Shown one piece after another: positions 17,725 through 25,871 of a stretch of DNA of 64,000 bases. The notes below the pieces were generated by a model. It searched no databases and was not told the DNA's origin. It worked only from the letters and a program-made list of their open reading frames with translations. Numbering within the stretch: position 1 is the first letter of the stretch; every line of letters begins with the position of its first letter. A program made the position numbers and the translations under genes. The DNA is from Chitinophaga sp. LS1 (GTDB taxonomy: Bacteria > Bacteroidota > Bacteroidia > Chitinophagales > Chitinophagaceae). The stretch spans positions 2,978,501 to 3,042,500 of the forward strand of contig NZ_CP128362.1 in NCBI RefSeq assembly GCF_034274695.1. Direction: 5' to 3'.

Positions 17725-18834
17725 ATGCCTCAGACAAGATCAATCCAGCCTGCGATATTACTGTTAGAAGATGGAACAGTATTTCAGGGAAAAGCTTTTG
17801 GTAAAATAGGCACCGCTTCCGGTGAGCTGTGTTTTAATACTGGTATGACGGGATACCAGGAAGTATTTACCGATCCTTCCTATAAAGGGCAGGTCCTTAT
17901 TATGAATAATTGCTATATCGGTAATTATGGGGTGAAAAAGGATGATGTAGAGAGTGAAAGTGTGAAAATTAATGGCTTGATCGCTAAGAACATTGCATAC
18001 AATTACTCCCGTCCATTGGCGGATGGTTCTCTGGAGAATTTCCTGAACGAGAATAACCTGGTTACTATTTACGATGTAGATACCCGTGCGCTGGTATCAC
18101 ACATCCGTAGCCAGGGTGCGATGAACTGTATCATTTCTTCCGAAATACTTGACGTAGATCAGCTGAAAGCTAAGCTGAAGGAAGTACCTTCAATGGAAGG
18201 TCAGGCACTCTGCAAGGAAGTGTCTACTAAAGAAGCTTATAATGTAGGCGATCCTAACGCTGAGATTCGTATAGCAGTACTGGACAATGGTGTAAAGCGT
18301 AATATGCTGAAATGCCTGTCTGACAAAGGTGCTTACCTGCAGGTATTCCCTACAGATACTCCTTTTGAAGAGTGCGAGAAATTCAAGCCGAATGCTTACT
18401 TTGTATCCAATGGTCCTGGTGATCCGGCGCCGCTGAAATATGCAGTGGATACAGTGAAGAAAATTCTGGCGGCAGAAAAGCCAATGTTTGGCATCTGTCT
18501 GGGACATCAGTTGCTGGCACTGGCCAACGACATCCCTACTTATAAAATGCACCACGGCCACCGCGGTCTGAACCATCCGGTAAAGAACCTGGCGACTGGT
18601 CGTTGCGAAATCACTACCCAGAACCACGGTTTTGCGGTAGATCCGAAGGCAATAGCTGCCAGCGAGCATGTAGAGGTAACACACGTAAACCTGAACGACG
18701 AGTCAATCGAAGGTATCAGGATTAAGAACAAACCTGCATTCTCCGTACAGTACCATCCGGAGTCAACTCCTGGTCCGTATGACAGCCGTTACCTGTTCGA
18801 TGACTTCTTTACCATGATTAAGAAGCACATGTAA
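17725..18834 (+). CDS. carA: Carbamoyl-phosphate synthase small subunit (glutaminase)
   Basis: 369 aa, usual length. CarA hydrolyses glutamine and passes ammonia to CarB to make carbamoyl phosphate for arginine and pyrimidines. The N-terminal CPSase domain holds GTVFQGKAFGKIGTASGELCFNTGMTGYQEV (in parts). The C-terminal class I amidotransferase domain has the nucleophile Cys258 in MFGICLGHQLLALA and the His/Glu pair in VQYHPEST. carB is not within the window next to it. Confidence 0.96.
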   Translation: MPQTRSIQPAILLLEDGTVFQGKAFGKIGTASGELCFNTGMTGYQEVFTDPSYKGQVLIMNNCYIGNYGVKKDDVESESVKINGLIAKNIAYNYSRPLADGSLENFLNENNLVTIYDVDTRALVSHIRSQGAMNCIISSEILDVDQLKAKLKEVPSMEGQALCKEVSTKEAYNVGDPNAEIRIAVLDNGVKRNMLKCLSDKGAYLQVFPTDTPFEECEKFKPNAYFVSNGPGDPAPLKYAVDTVKKILAAEKPMFGICLGHQLLALANDIPTYKMHHGHRGLNHPVKNLATGRCEITTQNHGFAVDPKAIAASEHVEVTHVNLNDESIEGIRIKNKPAFSVQYHPESTPGPYDSRYLFDDFFTMIKKHM

Positions 18835-18920
18835 GATTAGTTTGTATGTAGAATATGACCAAAAGGCGGTCCGGCTATGTCCGGGCCGTTCCTATTTATG
18901 CTAAAATACTGGTTGAAAAG

Positions 18921-18955
18921 AAAGGGGCTTTTGCACTATGCAAAAGCCCCTTTTT
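18921..18955 (+). terminator. Terminator of carA
   Basis: AAAGGGGCTTTTGC (18921-18934) pairs perfectly with GCAAAAGCCCCTTT (18940-18953) and T residues follow. An additional weaker GC-rich stem (GGTCCGG/CCGGGCC, about 18866-18885) lies between it and the stop. Confidence 0.9.
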
Positions 18956-19009
18956 ATGGAGTGAGATATAAATAGTATTGATTATCAATAGTTTACTTGG
19001 ATATTGGGC

Positions 19010-19284
19010 AAAAAATACGGCTCCGTGAACGGAGCCGTTTGCCTTTATAAATTCCACGTTATGAAAAACTGATACAAAAATACGGTATTTTGCTAAAACG
19101 TTTTAGTTTTCTTCAAACTTTTTTACAGAAATCTGAAAATTTCTTTTTTCTGTAGTCGCAACACCTTTGTGTTGACGGAGTAAAGTTCGGTTGATAAAAA
19201 CGTTCGGAAAAATTTCTAAGGTTAAATTTATGCTAAACCACGAGTTTCACTATTCTTTACTTCTATCTCTATCCCGTCGTTCAC
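19010..19284 (-). ncRNA. Candidate ~275-nt non-coding RNA, unassigned
   Basis: On the minus strand a complete promoter is present: TTG at 19318-19316, a 19-bp gap, TATATTTG at 19296-19289. About 275 nt further on, a perfect 9-bp hairpin (CGGCTCCGT type, 19038-19017) ends in a U6 run at 19015-19010. No ATG exists on this strand between the promoter and the terminator, so it is not a small protein gene. It can form internal hairpins such as CAACAC/GTGTTG (around 19155-19175) and ACAGAAA/TTTCTGT (19125-19153). Candidates are 6S RNA, given the size and lone location, or a lineage-specific small RNA; I cannot confirm either by motif. RNase P and tmRNA signatures were not found. Confidence 0.6.
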
Positions 19285-19288
19285 AATT

Positions 19289-19318
19289 CAAATATACGAA
19301 CTAAAATGAAGAATCCAA
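19289..19318 (-). promoter_or_regulatory. Promoter of the ncRNA candidate
   Basis: TTG-N19-TATATTTG read on the minus strand, a full consensus match. The RNA would begin near 19284 and run left. Confidence 0.72.
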
Positions 19319-19381
19319 CATTTTTTATAGAAATATTGCACATTTTGTTTAAAAAAATGTACATATATTTTTTCTTAATGT

Positions 19382-19410
19382 AAAAAAGAGGCCGTTTTGG
19401 CCTCTTTTTC
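19382..19410 (-). terminator. Terminator after the aminotransferase gene
   Basis: AAAAAGAGGCC and GGCCTCTTTTT flank a 5-nt loop, with T runs on both strands. It ends transcription of the gene stopping at 19457 and insulates it from the ncRNA promoter. Confidence 0.85.
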
Positions 19411-19456
19411 TATTTCTGAAGAGAATATCTATTATATGTAATTTTATATAATATAA

Positions 19457-20686
19457 CTATTGTCTGGCTTCGACCATCGTTTCCTGTGCGACTTCAGTGC
19501 GACCTGGATAGATTTCGAGCGCTTTTCTTAAACAGATCATAGCCTGACGGATATCATCGGTATTAATGACATAGGCGAGTCTTACTTCATTACGGCCTAA
19601 ACCTGGGGTTGCATAAAAACCGGTAGCTGGTGCCAGCATCAGTGTTTTGCCTTCGTAATCGAAGCTTTCCAGCAGCCACTGGCAGAATTTATCGCTGTCA
19701 TCGATCGGCAGGCGGGCCATTGCGTAAAATGCGCCACCCGGATTAGGGCAGAACACGCCTGGAATTTCGTTGAGCATGCTCACCAGCAGATCTCTGCGAC
19801 ACAGGTATTCAGCCTTAATTTCCCAAAAGTAATTAAGCGGCAGATCCACGGCAGCTTCGCCGGCAATCTGGGCAAACGAAGGAGGGCTCAGTCTTGCCTG
19901 AGCGAATTTCATAACAGCGTCTAATACCTGTTGGTTTTTTGTCACCAGGGCGCCAATACGGCCGCCGCAGGCGCTATAACGCTTGGAGATGGTATCCATC
20001 AGGATGACATGTTGCTCCAGTCCCTCCAGATTCATGGCGGAGAAATGATCGCCTACATAGCAGAACTCTCTGTATGCCTCGTCAGAGAAGAGGTACAGGT
20101 TATACTTCAAACAGAGTTGTTTCAGTACATTCAGTTCTTCATGGCTGTAGAGATAACCGGTGGGGTTGTTGGGATTGCAGATCATCACCGCTTTGGTACG
20201 TGCCGTGATGGCTTTTTCGAATTCCTCCATGGCCGGTAGTGCGAAACCGGTTTCAATGGAAGAAGTGATGGTAGTGACCGTTACACCTGCCTCTGTAGCA
20301 AACCCATTATAGTTTGCATAGAAAGGCTCAGGTACGAGTACTTCATCGCCCGCATCCAGGCAGGCCATGAATGCGAACATGATGGCTTCAGATCCACCTG
20401 TGGTGACAATGATCTGCTGATGGTTCAGCTCAATACCAAATCGTTCATAATAAGTCACGAGTTTGCGGCGGTAGCTTTCGTTTCCCGCGCTGTGACTGTA
20501 TTCAAGAATTTTGAAGTCTGAATGGCGTACCGCATCCAGAACCTGTTTTGGTGTTTCAATATCGGGTTGGCCGATATTCAGGTGGAATACCTTGGTCCCT
20601 TTTTTCTTAGCAGTTTCTGCGTAAGGGACAAGTTTTCGGATGGGAGAAGCAGGCATTTCCTCACCTCTCTTGCTAATGGTAGGCAT
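19457..20686 (-). CDS. PLP-dependent class I/II aminotransferase (aspartate/aromatic-like)
   Basis: 409 aa from ATG 20686 (MPTISKRGEEMPASPIRKL). Fold type I PLP enzyme: NPNNPTG at 171-177 binds the cofactor phosphate side, SDEAY follows at 201-205, and the Schiff-base lysine is Lys235 in DTISKRYSACGGRIG; the C-terminal NEVRLAYV arginine binds the substrate carboxylate. Most like Bacteroidota aspartate or aromatic aminotransferases; exact substrate not deducible. A longer reading (from 20845) adds 53 residues across the -7 element and is rejected. It is flanked by its own promoter and terminator. Confidence 0.9.
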   Translation of the reverse strand: MPTISKRGEEMPASPIRKLVPYAETAKKKGTKVFHLNIGQPDIETPKQVLDAVRHSDFKILEYSHSAGNESYRRKLVTYYERFGIELNHQQIIVTTGGSEAIMFAFMACLDAGDEVLVPEPFYANYNGFATEAGVTVTTITSSIETGFALPAMEEFEKAITARTKAVMICNPNNPTGYLYSHEELNVLKQLCLKYNLYLFSDEAYREFCYVGDHFSAMNLEGLEQHVILMDTISKRYSACGGRIGALVTKNQQVLDAVMKFAQARLSPPSFAQIAGEAAVDLPLNYFWEIKAEYLCRRDLLVSMLNEIPGVFCPNPGGAFYAMARLPIDDSDKFCQWLLESFDYEGKTLMLAPATGFYATPGLGRNEVRLAYVINTDDIRQAMICLRKALEIYPGRTEVAQETMVEARQ

Positions 20687-20709
20687 ATATTGTGTTTGAT
20701 TTGCGTATA

Positions 20710-20717
20710 CAAAGGTA
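20710..20717 (-). promoter_or_regulatory. -7 element of the aminotransferase gene
   Basis: TACCTTTG on the minus strand, 23 nt before the ATG at 20686. It fixes the short start. Confidence 0.7.
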
Positions 20718-20780
20718 GTGGATTCGCAGATGCTGATGGTTGGGTAAATATATGGTATGCAGGTAGAGTCTGGTAGCAAT

Positions 20781-20816
20781 AAAAAAAGCCTTACAATTTT
20801 AAAAACTGTAAGGCTT
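20781..20816 (-). terminator. Terminator after the DUF1573 gene
   Basis: AAGCCTTACA and TGTAAGGCTT make a 10-bp stem, followed on the minus strand by seven T. Lies 42 bp after the stop of the DUF1573 gene. Confidence 0.88.
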
Positions 20817-20857
20817 AATAAGTTATACAACGGGGGCCGTTGCAATGGCAGTACAAA

Positions 20858-21259
20858 TTAGTTTTCAACTTGACCTGTCAGGTGCAGTTCTTTATCCTGA
20901 TCTACTCCCTTAACTTTTACCCAGATAGTTTTGTTCTGTGTACCTACGCTATTTGCGCTGTAACCTGCAGTAATCTTACCTTTTTTACCAGGCAGGATTG
21001 GTTCTTTGGTCCAGGTAGGAGTAGTACAACCACAGCTCGCACGTGCAGTTTCAATGATAACAGGTTCTTTGCTGACGTTGGTGAATTCGAAATCAACGGA
21101 AACTGGTTTGTTAAACTTAGTTTTACCGAAGTCAATGGTTTCTTTCGCAAATTTCACTTTACCATCAACAGGATTTGCTGGTGTAGTAGTCTGAGATTGA
21201 GCCCAAAGAGCAGTAGTTAACAACATGCTCGCAAATAGGGATAAGATAAACTTTTTCAT
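20858..21259 (-). CDS. Secreted DUF1573 domain protein
   Basis: 133 aa. A signal peptide (MKKFILSLFASMLLTTALWAQ) is cleaved after Ala20 or so. The mature part is a single immunoglobulin-like DUF1573 domain, with the family motif FEFTNVSKEPVIIETARASCGCTTPTW and the CGC pair at about residues 77-79. Such proteins are very common, periplasmic or surface-located, in Bacteroidota; function is unknown. Monocistronic, with own promoter (21318) and terminator. Confidence 0.9.
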   Translation of the reverse strand: MKKFILSLFASMLLTTALWAQSQTTTPANPVDGKVKFAKETIDFGKTKFNKPVSVDFEFTNVSKEPVIIETARASCGCTTPTWTKEPILPGKKGKITAGYSANSVGTQNKTIWVKVKGVDQDKELHLTGQVEN

Positions 21260-21317
21260 TTGATATAATGTGGTTTAAGACGATTGGTTAAAAAAATGAT
21301 CACCGTTTCGTAAGTAA

Positions 21318-21346
21318 CAAATTTACAGCCAAAAATAACGCTTCAA
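21318..21346 (-). promoter_or_regulatory. Promoter of the DUF1573 gene
   Basis: TAAATTTG (minus strand, 21325-21318) preceded by TTG 18 bp upstream. It gives a leader of about 50 nt. Confidence 0.7.
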
Positions 21347-21433
21347 TAGAGAATTTATTAAAATCTTATTAAAAAAATTCTAATTATTTTACCTGATACA
21401 TTTACAATCATTTCTCACTTCTATTTTATACCT

Positions 21434-21441
21434 TACTTTTG
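21434..21441 (+). promoter_or_regulatory. -7 element of the E1 fusion gene
   Basis: TACTTTTG, 18 nt before the ATG at 21460. Confidence 0.65.
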
Positions 21442-21459
21442 TGACATATACAACGAGGC

Positions 21460-23859
21460 ATGATAGAAAACAATGAACTAACTATGAATACGGAAAGCCG
21501 GCTGTCATTCGAGGAATTTCGGAAAGAAGTACTTGAGGATTACCGCCTGGCCTGCGAAAGCAGAGAAGTTAGTCTGCTGGCCCGTAAGGAAGTCCTTACA
21601 GGTAAGGCCAAGTTCGGTATATTCGGAGATGGAAAGGAAGTGGCTCAGGTAGCCATGGCCAAGTATTTCCAGCCAGGAGATTTCCGTTCCGGTTACTACC
21701 GTGATCAGACGTTTGCTTTCGCCAGTGGTATTGCCACTCCTGAGCAGTTCTTCTCACAGATGTATGCAGATCCTGACCTTGCCAATGAGCCATTTTCGGG
21801 AGGCCGACAGATGAACTCGCATTTTACCACTCCTAACCTTGGTCAGGATGGTAATTGGTTGAATCTGACAGAAACAAAGAACACTGCAACAGATATGTCG
21901 CCTACTGCAGCCCAAATGCCACGGGCCCTGGGTTTGGCATTTGCCTCCAAATTATTCAGGGATGTAGAAAGCCTGAAGGATCTGGAAGGGTTGTCAAAGA
22001 ACGGGAACGAGGTCTGTTTTGCTACTATCGGTGATGCATCCACATCAGAAGGCCACTTCTGGGAGACCATGAATGCGGCAGGTGTATTGCAGGTACCGTT
22101 AGCGGTATTTGTATGGGACGACGGGTATGGTATTTCCGTACAGCGTAAGTACCAAACGACTAAAGACTCCATCAGCGTTGCGCTGGAAGGCTTCCGTAAA
22201 ACAGAAGAATCCAACGGTTTTGATATATATAATGTGAAAGGGTGGGATTATGCCGCCATGTGCGAGGTATTTGAAGCGGGCATCCGTAAGATCAGGGAAA
22301 CCCACATTCCTGCCTTATTCCATGTGGAAGAGCTGACCCAGCCACAGGGCCACTCAACCAGTGGTTCTCACGAGCGTTATAAAAGCAAGGAGCGACTGAC
22401 CTGGGAAAAGGAATTTGACTGTAATCACCAGATGCGCCAGTGGATATTAGAAAATGCACTTTCTGACGAAGCTACCCTGGCAGAAATAGAGGCGAAAGCC
22501 AAATCTTTTGCACAGGAATCACGTAAGAGTGCATGGGAAAAGTACATCGCGCCTATCCGCAAAGAGGTACAGACCATGCTGGGATTTGGTCAGGCAGTAG
22601 CTGCATTGCCACAGGTAGATACAGCAATGGTGAATAACCTGCTGCAGGAGTTGCAGAATAACAGGGAGCCCTGGAGAAAGGACATCCTGAAAACAGCTGC
22701 TAACATCCTGTTTCGTCATAGGAACATCAAGGCACCGGCTATTGCTGCCCTGAAAACTTACTATGAGGACCTGCTGGACCGCGAAAAAGAAAATTACAAC
22801 TCCTTCCTGCATGCTACAGGCGTGAATTCGGCACTGAATGTACCAACAGTACCGGCAGTGTATGATGAAGATGCGGTAAGTATAAACGGATACGAGATCC
22901 TGAACAAATATTTCGATCAGCTGATCGGTAATAATCCTAAAGTTTTTGCCTTTGGTGAAGACGTAGGTAAAATTGGTGACGTAAATCAGGGTTTTGCTGG
23001 TTTACAGGCAAAACACGGCAATAAACGCATATTCGATACCGGTATCCGTGAGTTAACAATTATGGGGCAGGGTATAGGGATGGCATTGCGTGGTTTAAGA
23101 CCAATTGCTGAAATCCAGTACCTTGATTATCTGCTCTATGGCCTGCAACCACTGAGTGATGATGTAGCCAGTCTGCAATACCGTACAAAAGGTATCCAGG
23201 CGTGTCCTATCATCGTTCGTACCCGTGGTCACAGACTGGAAGGCATCTGGCACTCCGGTTCACCAATGAGCATGATCATGGGTGCCCTGAGAGGTATGCA
23301 TATGTGTGTACCACGTAACATGGTGCAGGCGGCAGGTATGTACAATACCCTGCTGCAGGCCAATGAACCTGCCCTGATGATCGAATCTCTGAATGGCTAC
23401 CGCCTGAAGGAAAAACTGCCTAATAACCTGGGTGAGTTTACCGTACCATTGGGTGTACCGGAAGTGATTAAAGAAGGTACAGATATCACCATCGTGTCTT
23501 ACGGCTCTACTTTACGTATTGTAGAAGAAGCGATGCAGACACTGGAAGAGCTGGAGGTATCCGTTGAACTGGTGGATGTACAGACATTGTTACCTTTTGA
23601 TATCAATCATAAGATCCTGGAATCACTGAAGAAGACGAACAGGATCCTGTTTGTAGACGAAGACGTACCAGGTGGTGGTACCGCTTATATGTTCCAGCAG
23701 GTGATTGAAGGTCAGGGTGCTTACCGCTGGCTGGATGTGGCCCCACGTACATTGAGCGCACAGGCACATCGCCCTGCATATGGCTCTGATGGGGATTACT
23801 TCTCCAAGCCAAATGTGGAAGATGTAGTGAGAGTAGTGCTGGAAATGGTGGCTGAATAA
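21460..23859 (+). CDS. Fused E1 alpha-beta 2-oxoacid dehydrogenase
   Basis: 799 aa: the alpha and beta subunits of a thiamine-diphosphate E1 joined in one chain. The alpha half (about 1-400) has the ThDP fold GDASTSEGHFWETMNAAG and KYQTTKDSI phosphorylation-loop-like region. The beta half (about 460-799) has VFAFGEDVGKIGDVNQGFAGL and GIGMALRGLRPIAEIQYLDYL motifs (in parts). The fusion is widespread in Bacteroidota and usually called the branched-chain 2-oxoacid dehydrogenase E1; pyruvate cannot be excluded. It feeds an E2/E3 encoded elsewhere. A second in-frame ATG lies at 21484. Own promoter and terminator. Confidence 0.92.
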   Translation: MIENNELTMNTESRLSFEEFRKEVLEDYRLACESREVSLLARKEVLTGKAKFGIFGDGKEVAQVAMAKYFQPGDFRSGYYRDQTFAFASGIATPEQFFSQMYADPDLANEPFSGGRQMNSHFTTPNLGQDGNWLNLTETKNTATDMSPTAAQMPRALGLAFASKLFRDVESLKDLEGLSKNGNEVCFATIGDASTSEGHFWETMNAAGVLQVPLAVFVWDDGYGISVQRKYQTTKDSISVALEGFRKTEESNGFDIYNVKGWDYAAMCEVFEAGIRKIRETHIPALFHVEELTQPQGHSTSGSHERYKSKERLTWEKEFDCNHQMRQWILENALSDEATLAEIEAKAKSFAQESRKSAWEKYIAPIRKEVQTMLGFGQAVAALPQVDTAMVNNLLQELQNNREPWRKDILKTAANILFRHRNIKAPAIAALKTYYEDLLDREKENYNSFLHATGVNSALNVPTVPAVYDEDAVSINGYEILNKYFDQLIGNNPKVFAFGEDVGKIGDVNQGFAGLQAKHGNKRIFDTGIRELTIMGQGIGMALRGLRPIAEIQYLDYLLYGLQPLSDDVASLQYRTKGIQACPIIVRTRGHRLEGIWHSGSPMSMIMGALRGMHMCVPRNMVQAAGMYNTLLQANEPALMIESLNGYRLKEKLPNNLGEFTVPLGVPEVIKEGTDITIVSYGSTLRIVEEAMQTLEELEVSVELVDVQTLLPFDINHKILESLKKTNRILFVDEDVPGGGTAYMFQQVIEGQGAYRWLDVAPRTLSAQAHRPAYGSDGDYFSKPNVEDVVRVVLEMVAE

Positions 23860-23884
23860 AAAAAGTAATTGAGCTTAAAATACG

Positions 23885-23915
23885 AACGCAAGGCTGTAAA
23901 AGGCCTTGCGTTTTT
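23885..23915 (+). terminator. Terminator of the E1 fusion gene
   Basis: AACGCAAGGC and GCCTTGCGTT form a 10-bp stem with T run after. Confidence 0.9.
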
Positions 23916-24280
23916 GTTTTGTATCGTTGTAGGTTTAAGAAATGACAAGTAGTACAGGTACAAATATGATAAATAGTTTTATAATATTTATTATTCCTGC
24001 AAAAGAAATTCCTAATTGAGTGAAACAGGACAATTAAGTTAGGATTACTAATGTTTAAACATTTTTTTCTCTAAGTATGTTATAATTCTGTAGTGAGTGA
24101 TACTTAACATATTAGACATTGATTTTTTCTTAGTCATCAGGAATGAATAAAATGAATGTTTGAAAATCAGCGCGCAGGATATAAATTGTATTGTATTTTT
24201 TAGAGGGCGAATTGAGCAAGCACCACGTTACGATAGGTTAATAGTAATTAAATTATTTAATTATCAACCCAAATCCATTT
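23916..24280 (+). other. AT-rich region before the response regulator
   Basis: About 365 bp, strongly AT-rich, with no supportable gene, no RNA signature and no perfect TAnnTTTG promoter on either strand. The closest match is AATGTTTG near 24155. The regulator's own control region probably lies here. Confidence 0.5.
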
Positions 24281-24994
24281 ATGAAAGCAGGAGTACTGTT
24301 AGTTGAAGATGATCTGTTTTTTGCCAAAGTGGTAAAAAACCATTTAGAAAAAGCCGGGTATGATGTGACACATTGTGCCAATGGCGAAGAGGGCTGGGCA
24401 ACTTTTCAGGAAAAGCCCTTCGACATCTGTCTGTTGGATGTGATTATGCCAGGCATGGATGGGTTTACCCTGTGCCGGGAAATCCGCGACAAGGATGAGA
24501 ACGTACCTATCATTTTTGCTTCCTCCCGATATATGGAGCAGGATAAGCTGAATGGCTTTGAAGCTGGTGGGGACGATTACCTCGTGAAACCTTTCAATAT
24601 GGAAGAGTTGCTCTGCCGTATGGAAGTGTTTATGAAGCGGAGCCGTCTGTTACAGCATGACAAGCAGGTGGTGTTCACCCTTGGTACGCTCATGTTTAAT
24701 TACAGCGAATTCAAAATATATCATCAACCAACCAATACCAATATCAATTTACCGCCTAAGGAGGCTGAGTTGCTCAAGTATCTCTGTGAAAATGCGAATA
24801 AGAAGCTGAAGAGAGAAGGGATTCTGCTCAGTGTGTGGGGAAATGACGACTTTTTCACCGGCAGAAGCATGGATGTATACCTGACGCGTATCAGGAAGCA
24901 TTTTAAGCTGGATGGTACCATTAAACTGGAAACCATACACGGGAAAGGGTTAAGGTTATTGACCGAACCGGAAAAGGTTGCTGAAAAGCTTTAA
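24281..24994 (+). CDS. OmpR/PhoB-family response regulator, orphan
   Basis: 237 aa. Receiver domain (1-120): acidic pair Asp10/Asp11, phospho-acceptor Asp53 in LLDVIMPGMDG, Ser81 and Lys103 in DYLVKPF. Winged-helix DNA-binding domain (about 130-232) with LPPKEAELLKYLCENANK and GRSMDVYLTRIRKHFK. No histidine kinase is adjacent, so its partner must be elsewhere. It is followed by a terminator shared with the opposite gene. Confidence 0.92.
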   Translation: MKAGVLLVEDDLFFAKVVKNHLEKAGYDVTHCANGEEGWATFQEKPFDICLLDVIMPGMDGFTLCREIRDKDENVPIIFASSRYMEQDKLNGFEAGGDDYLVKPFNMEELLCRMEVFMKRSRLLQHDKQVVFTLGTLMFNYSEFKIYHQPTNTNINLPPKEAELLKYLCENANKKLKREGILLSVWGNDDFFTGRSMDVYLTRIRKHFKLDGTIKLETIHGKGLRLLTEPEKVAEKL

Positions 24995-24999
24995 AAAAT

Positions 25000-25029
25000 A
25001 AAAAGGGTCTGCCATAGCGGACCCTTTTT
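25000..25029 (+). terminator. Bidirectional terminator between the regulator and yebC
   Basis: AAAAGGGTC/GACCCTTTT stem with T runs on both strands between convergent stops at 24994 and 25050. Confidence 0.88.
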
Positions 25030-25049
25030 ATTTTATGCAAAGATTGCAA

Positions 25050-25760
25050 TTATTTCAGTGTGTGAAACACCTGCTGTACATCATCATCCTGCTCTAGTCT
25101 GTCAATCAGTTCCAGCACTTCTTTCGCCTGCTCTTCATTCAGCTCGGTAGTAGTGGTAGGGAGTCGTTTTAATTCAGCACTGATAGGAATGATATTTCTA
25201 TCTTCCAGTGCTTTAGACATGTTCCCAAATTCAGTGAACGGAGTACGCAGAATGATATTACCCTCGCTGTCTTCCCCGATTTCTTCCAGTCCGGCATCAA
25301 TCAGTTCCAGTTCCAGGTCTTCCAGGTTTTGTCCTTCGTTTTTAATTTTGAATTCACCCACACGGTTGAAGAGGAAACCTACGGAACCACTGTTGCCGAG
25401 GGAGCCGCCTAATTTGTTGAAGTGCATACGTACGTTAGCCACGGTACGGGTTGGGTTGTCTGTAGCAGTTTCTATCATTACAGCCACCCCGTGCGGTGCA
25501 TATCCTTCGTATACAACTTCTTCGTAGTCAGTTTTATCTTTCCCCATCGCGCGCTTTATCGCAGCTTCTACGCGGTCTTTGGGCATGTTTACACCCTTCG
25601 CATTCGCGAAGCACCTGCGGAGGGCTGGATTATTATCAGGATCAGGACCTCCCGCTTTTACAGCTATCGCGATTTCCTTGCCTATCCTGGTAAACTGCTT
25701 TGCCATCCTGTCCCAGCGGGCAAACATGGTATGTTTTCTTACTTCAAATATCCTTCCCAT
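25050..25760 (-). CDS. YebC/PmpR-family protein (TACO1-like)
   Basis: 236 aa. [30 protein letters not shown] (in parts) and [19 protein letters not shown] are the family's N-terminal motifs; [17 protein letters not shown] is a core motif. Members are annotated as transcriptional regulators, but TACO1 in mitochondria and recent bacterial work point to a translation role at poly-proline or similar stalls. Which applies here is open. Length is typical (~240 aa). Confidence 0.93.
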   Translation of the reverse strand: MGRIFEVRKHTMFARWDRMAKQFTRIGKEIAIAVKAGGPDPDNNPALRRCFANAKGVNMPKDRVEAAIKRAMGKDKTDYEEVVYEGYAPHGVAVMIETATDNPTRTVANVRMHFNKLGGSLGNSGSVGFLFNRVGEFKIKNEGQNLEDLELELIDAGLEEIGEDSEGNIILRTPFTEFGNMSKALEDRNIIPISAELKRLPTTTTELNEEQAKEVLELIDRLEQDDDVQQVFHTLK

Positions 25761-25871
25761 ATTGGGTAATGTAATTAGTTATTAAGAATAGAGACGCAAA
25801 TTTAATGGAAAAGGCCGGAAAAACTGAATTTCCCGGCCTCTTCCTGCTTATACTTGGAGAATATTTTATTA

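Noticed and set aside
19010..19284. tmRNA, RNase P RNA or riboswitch at the ncRNA candidate
   Set aside because: The conserved motifs of these RNAs were not found; kept only as an unassigned RNA.
20687..20845. 53-residue N-terminal extension of the aminotransferase
   Set aside because: It crosses the -7 element and the terminator of the upstream gene.
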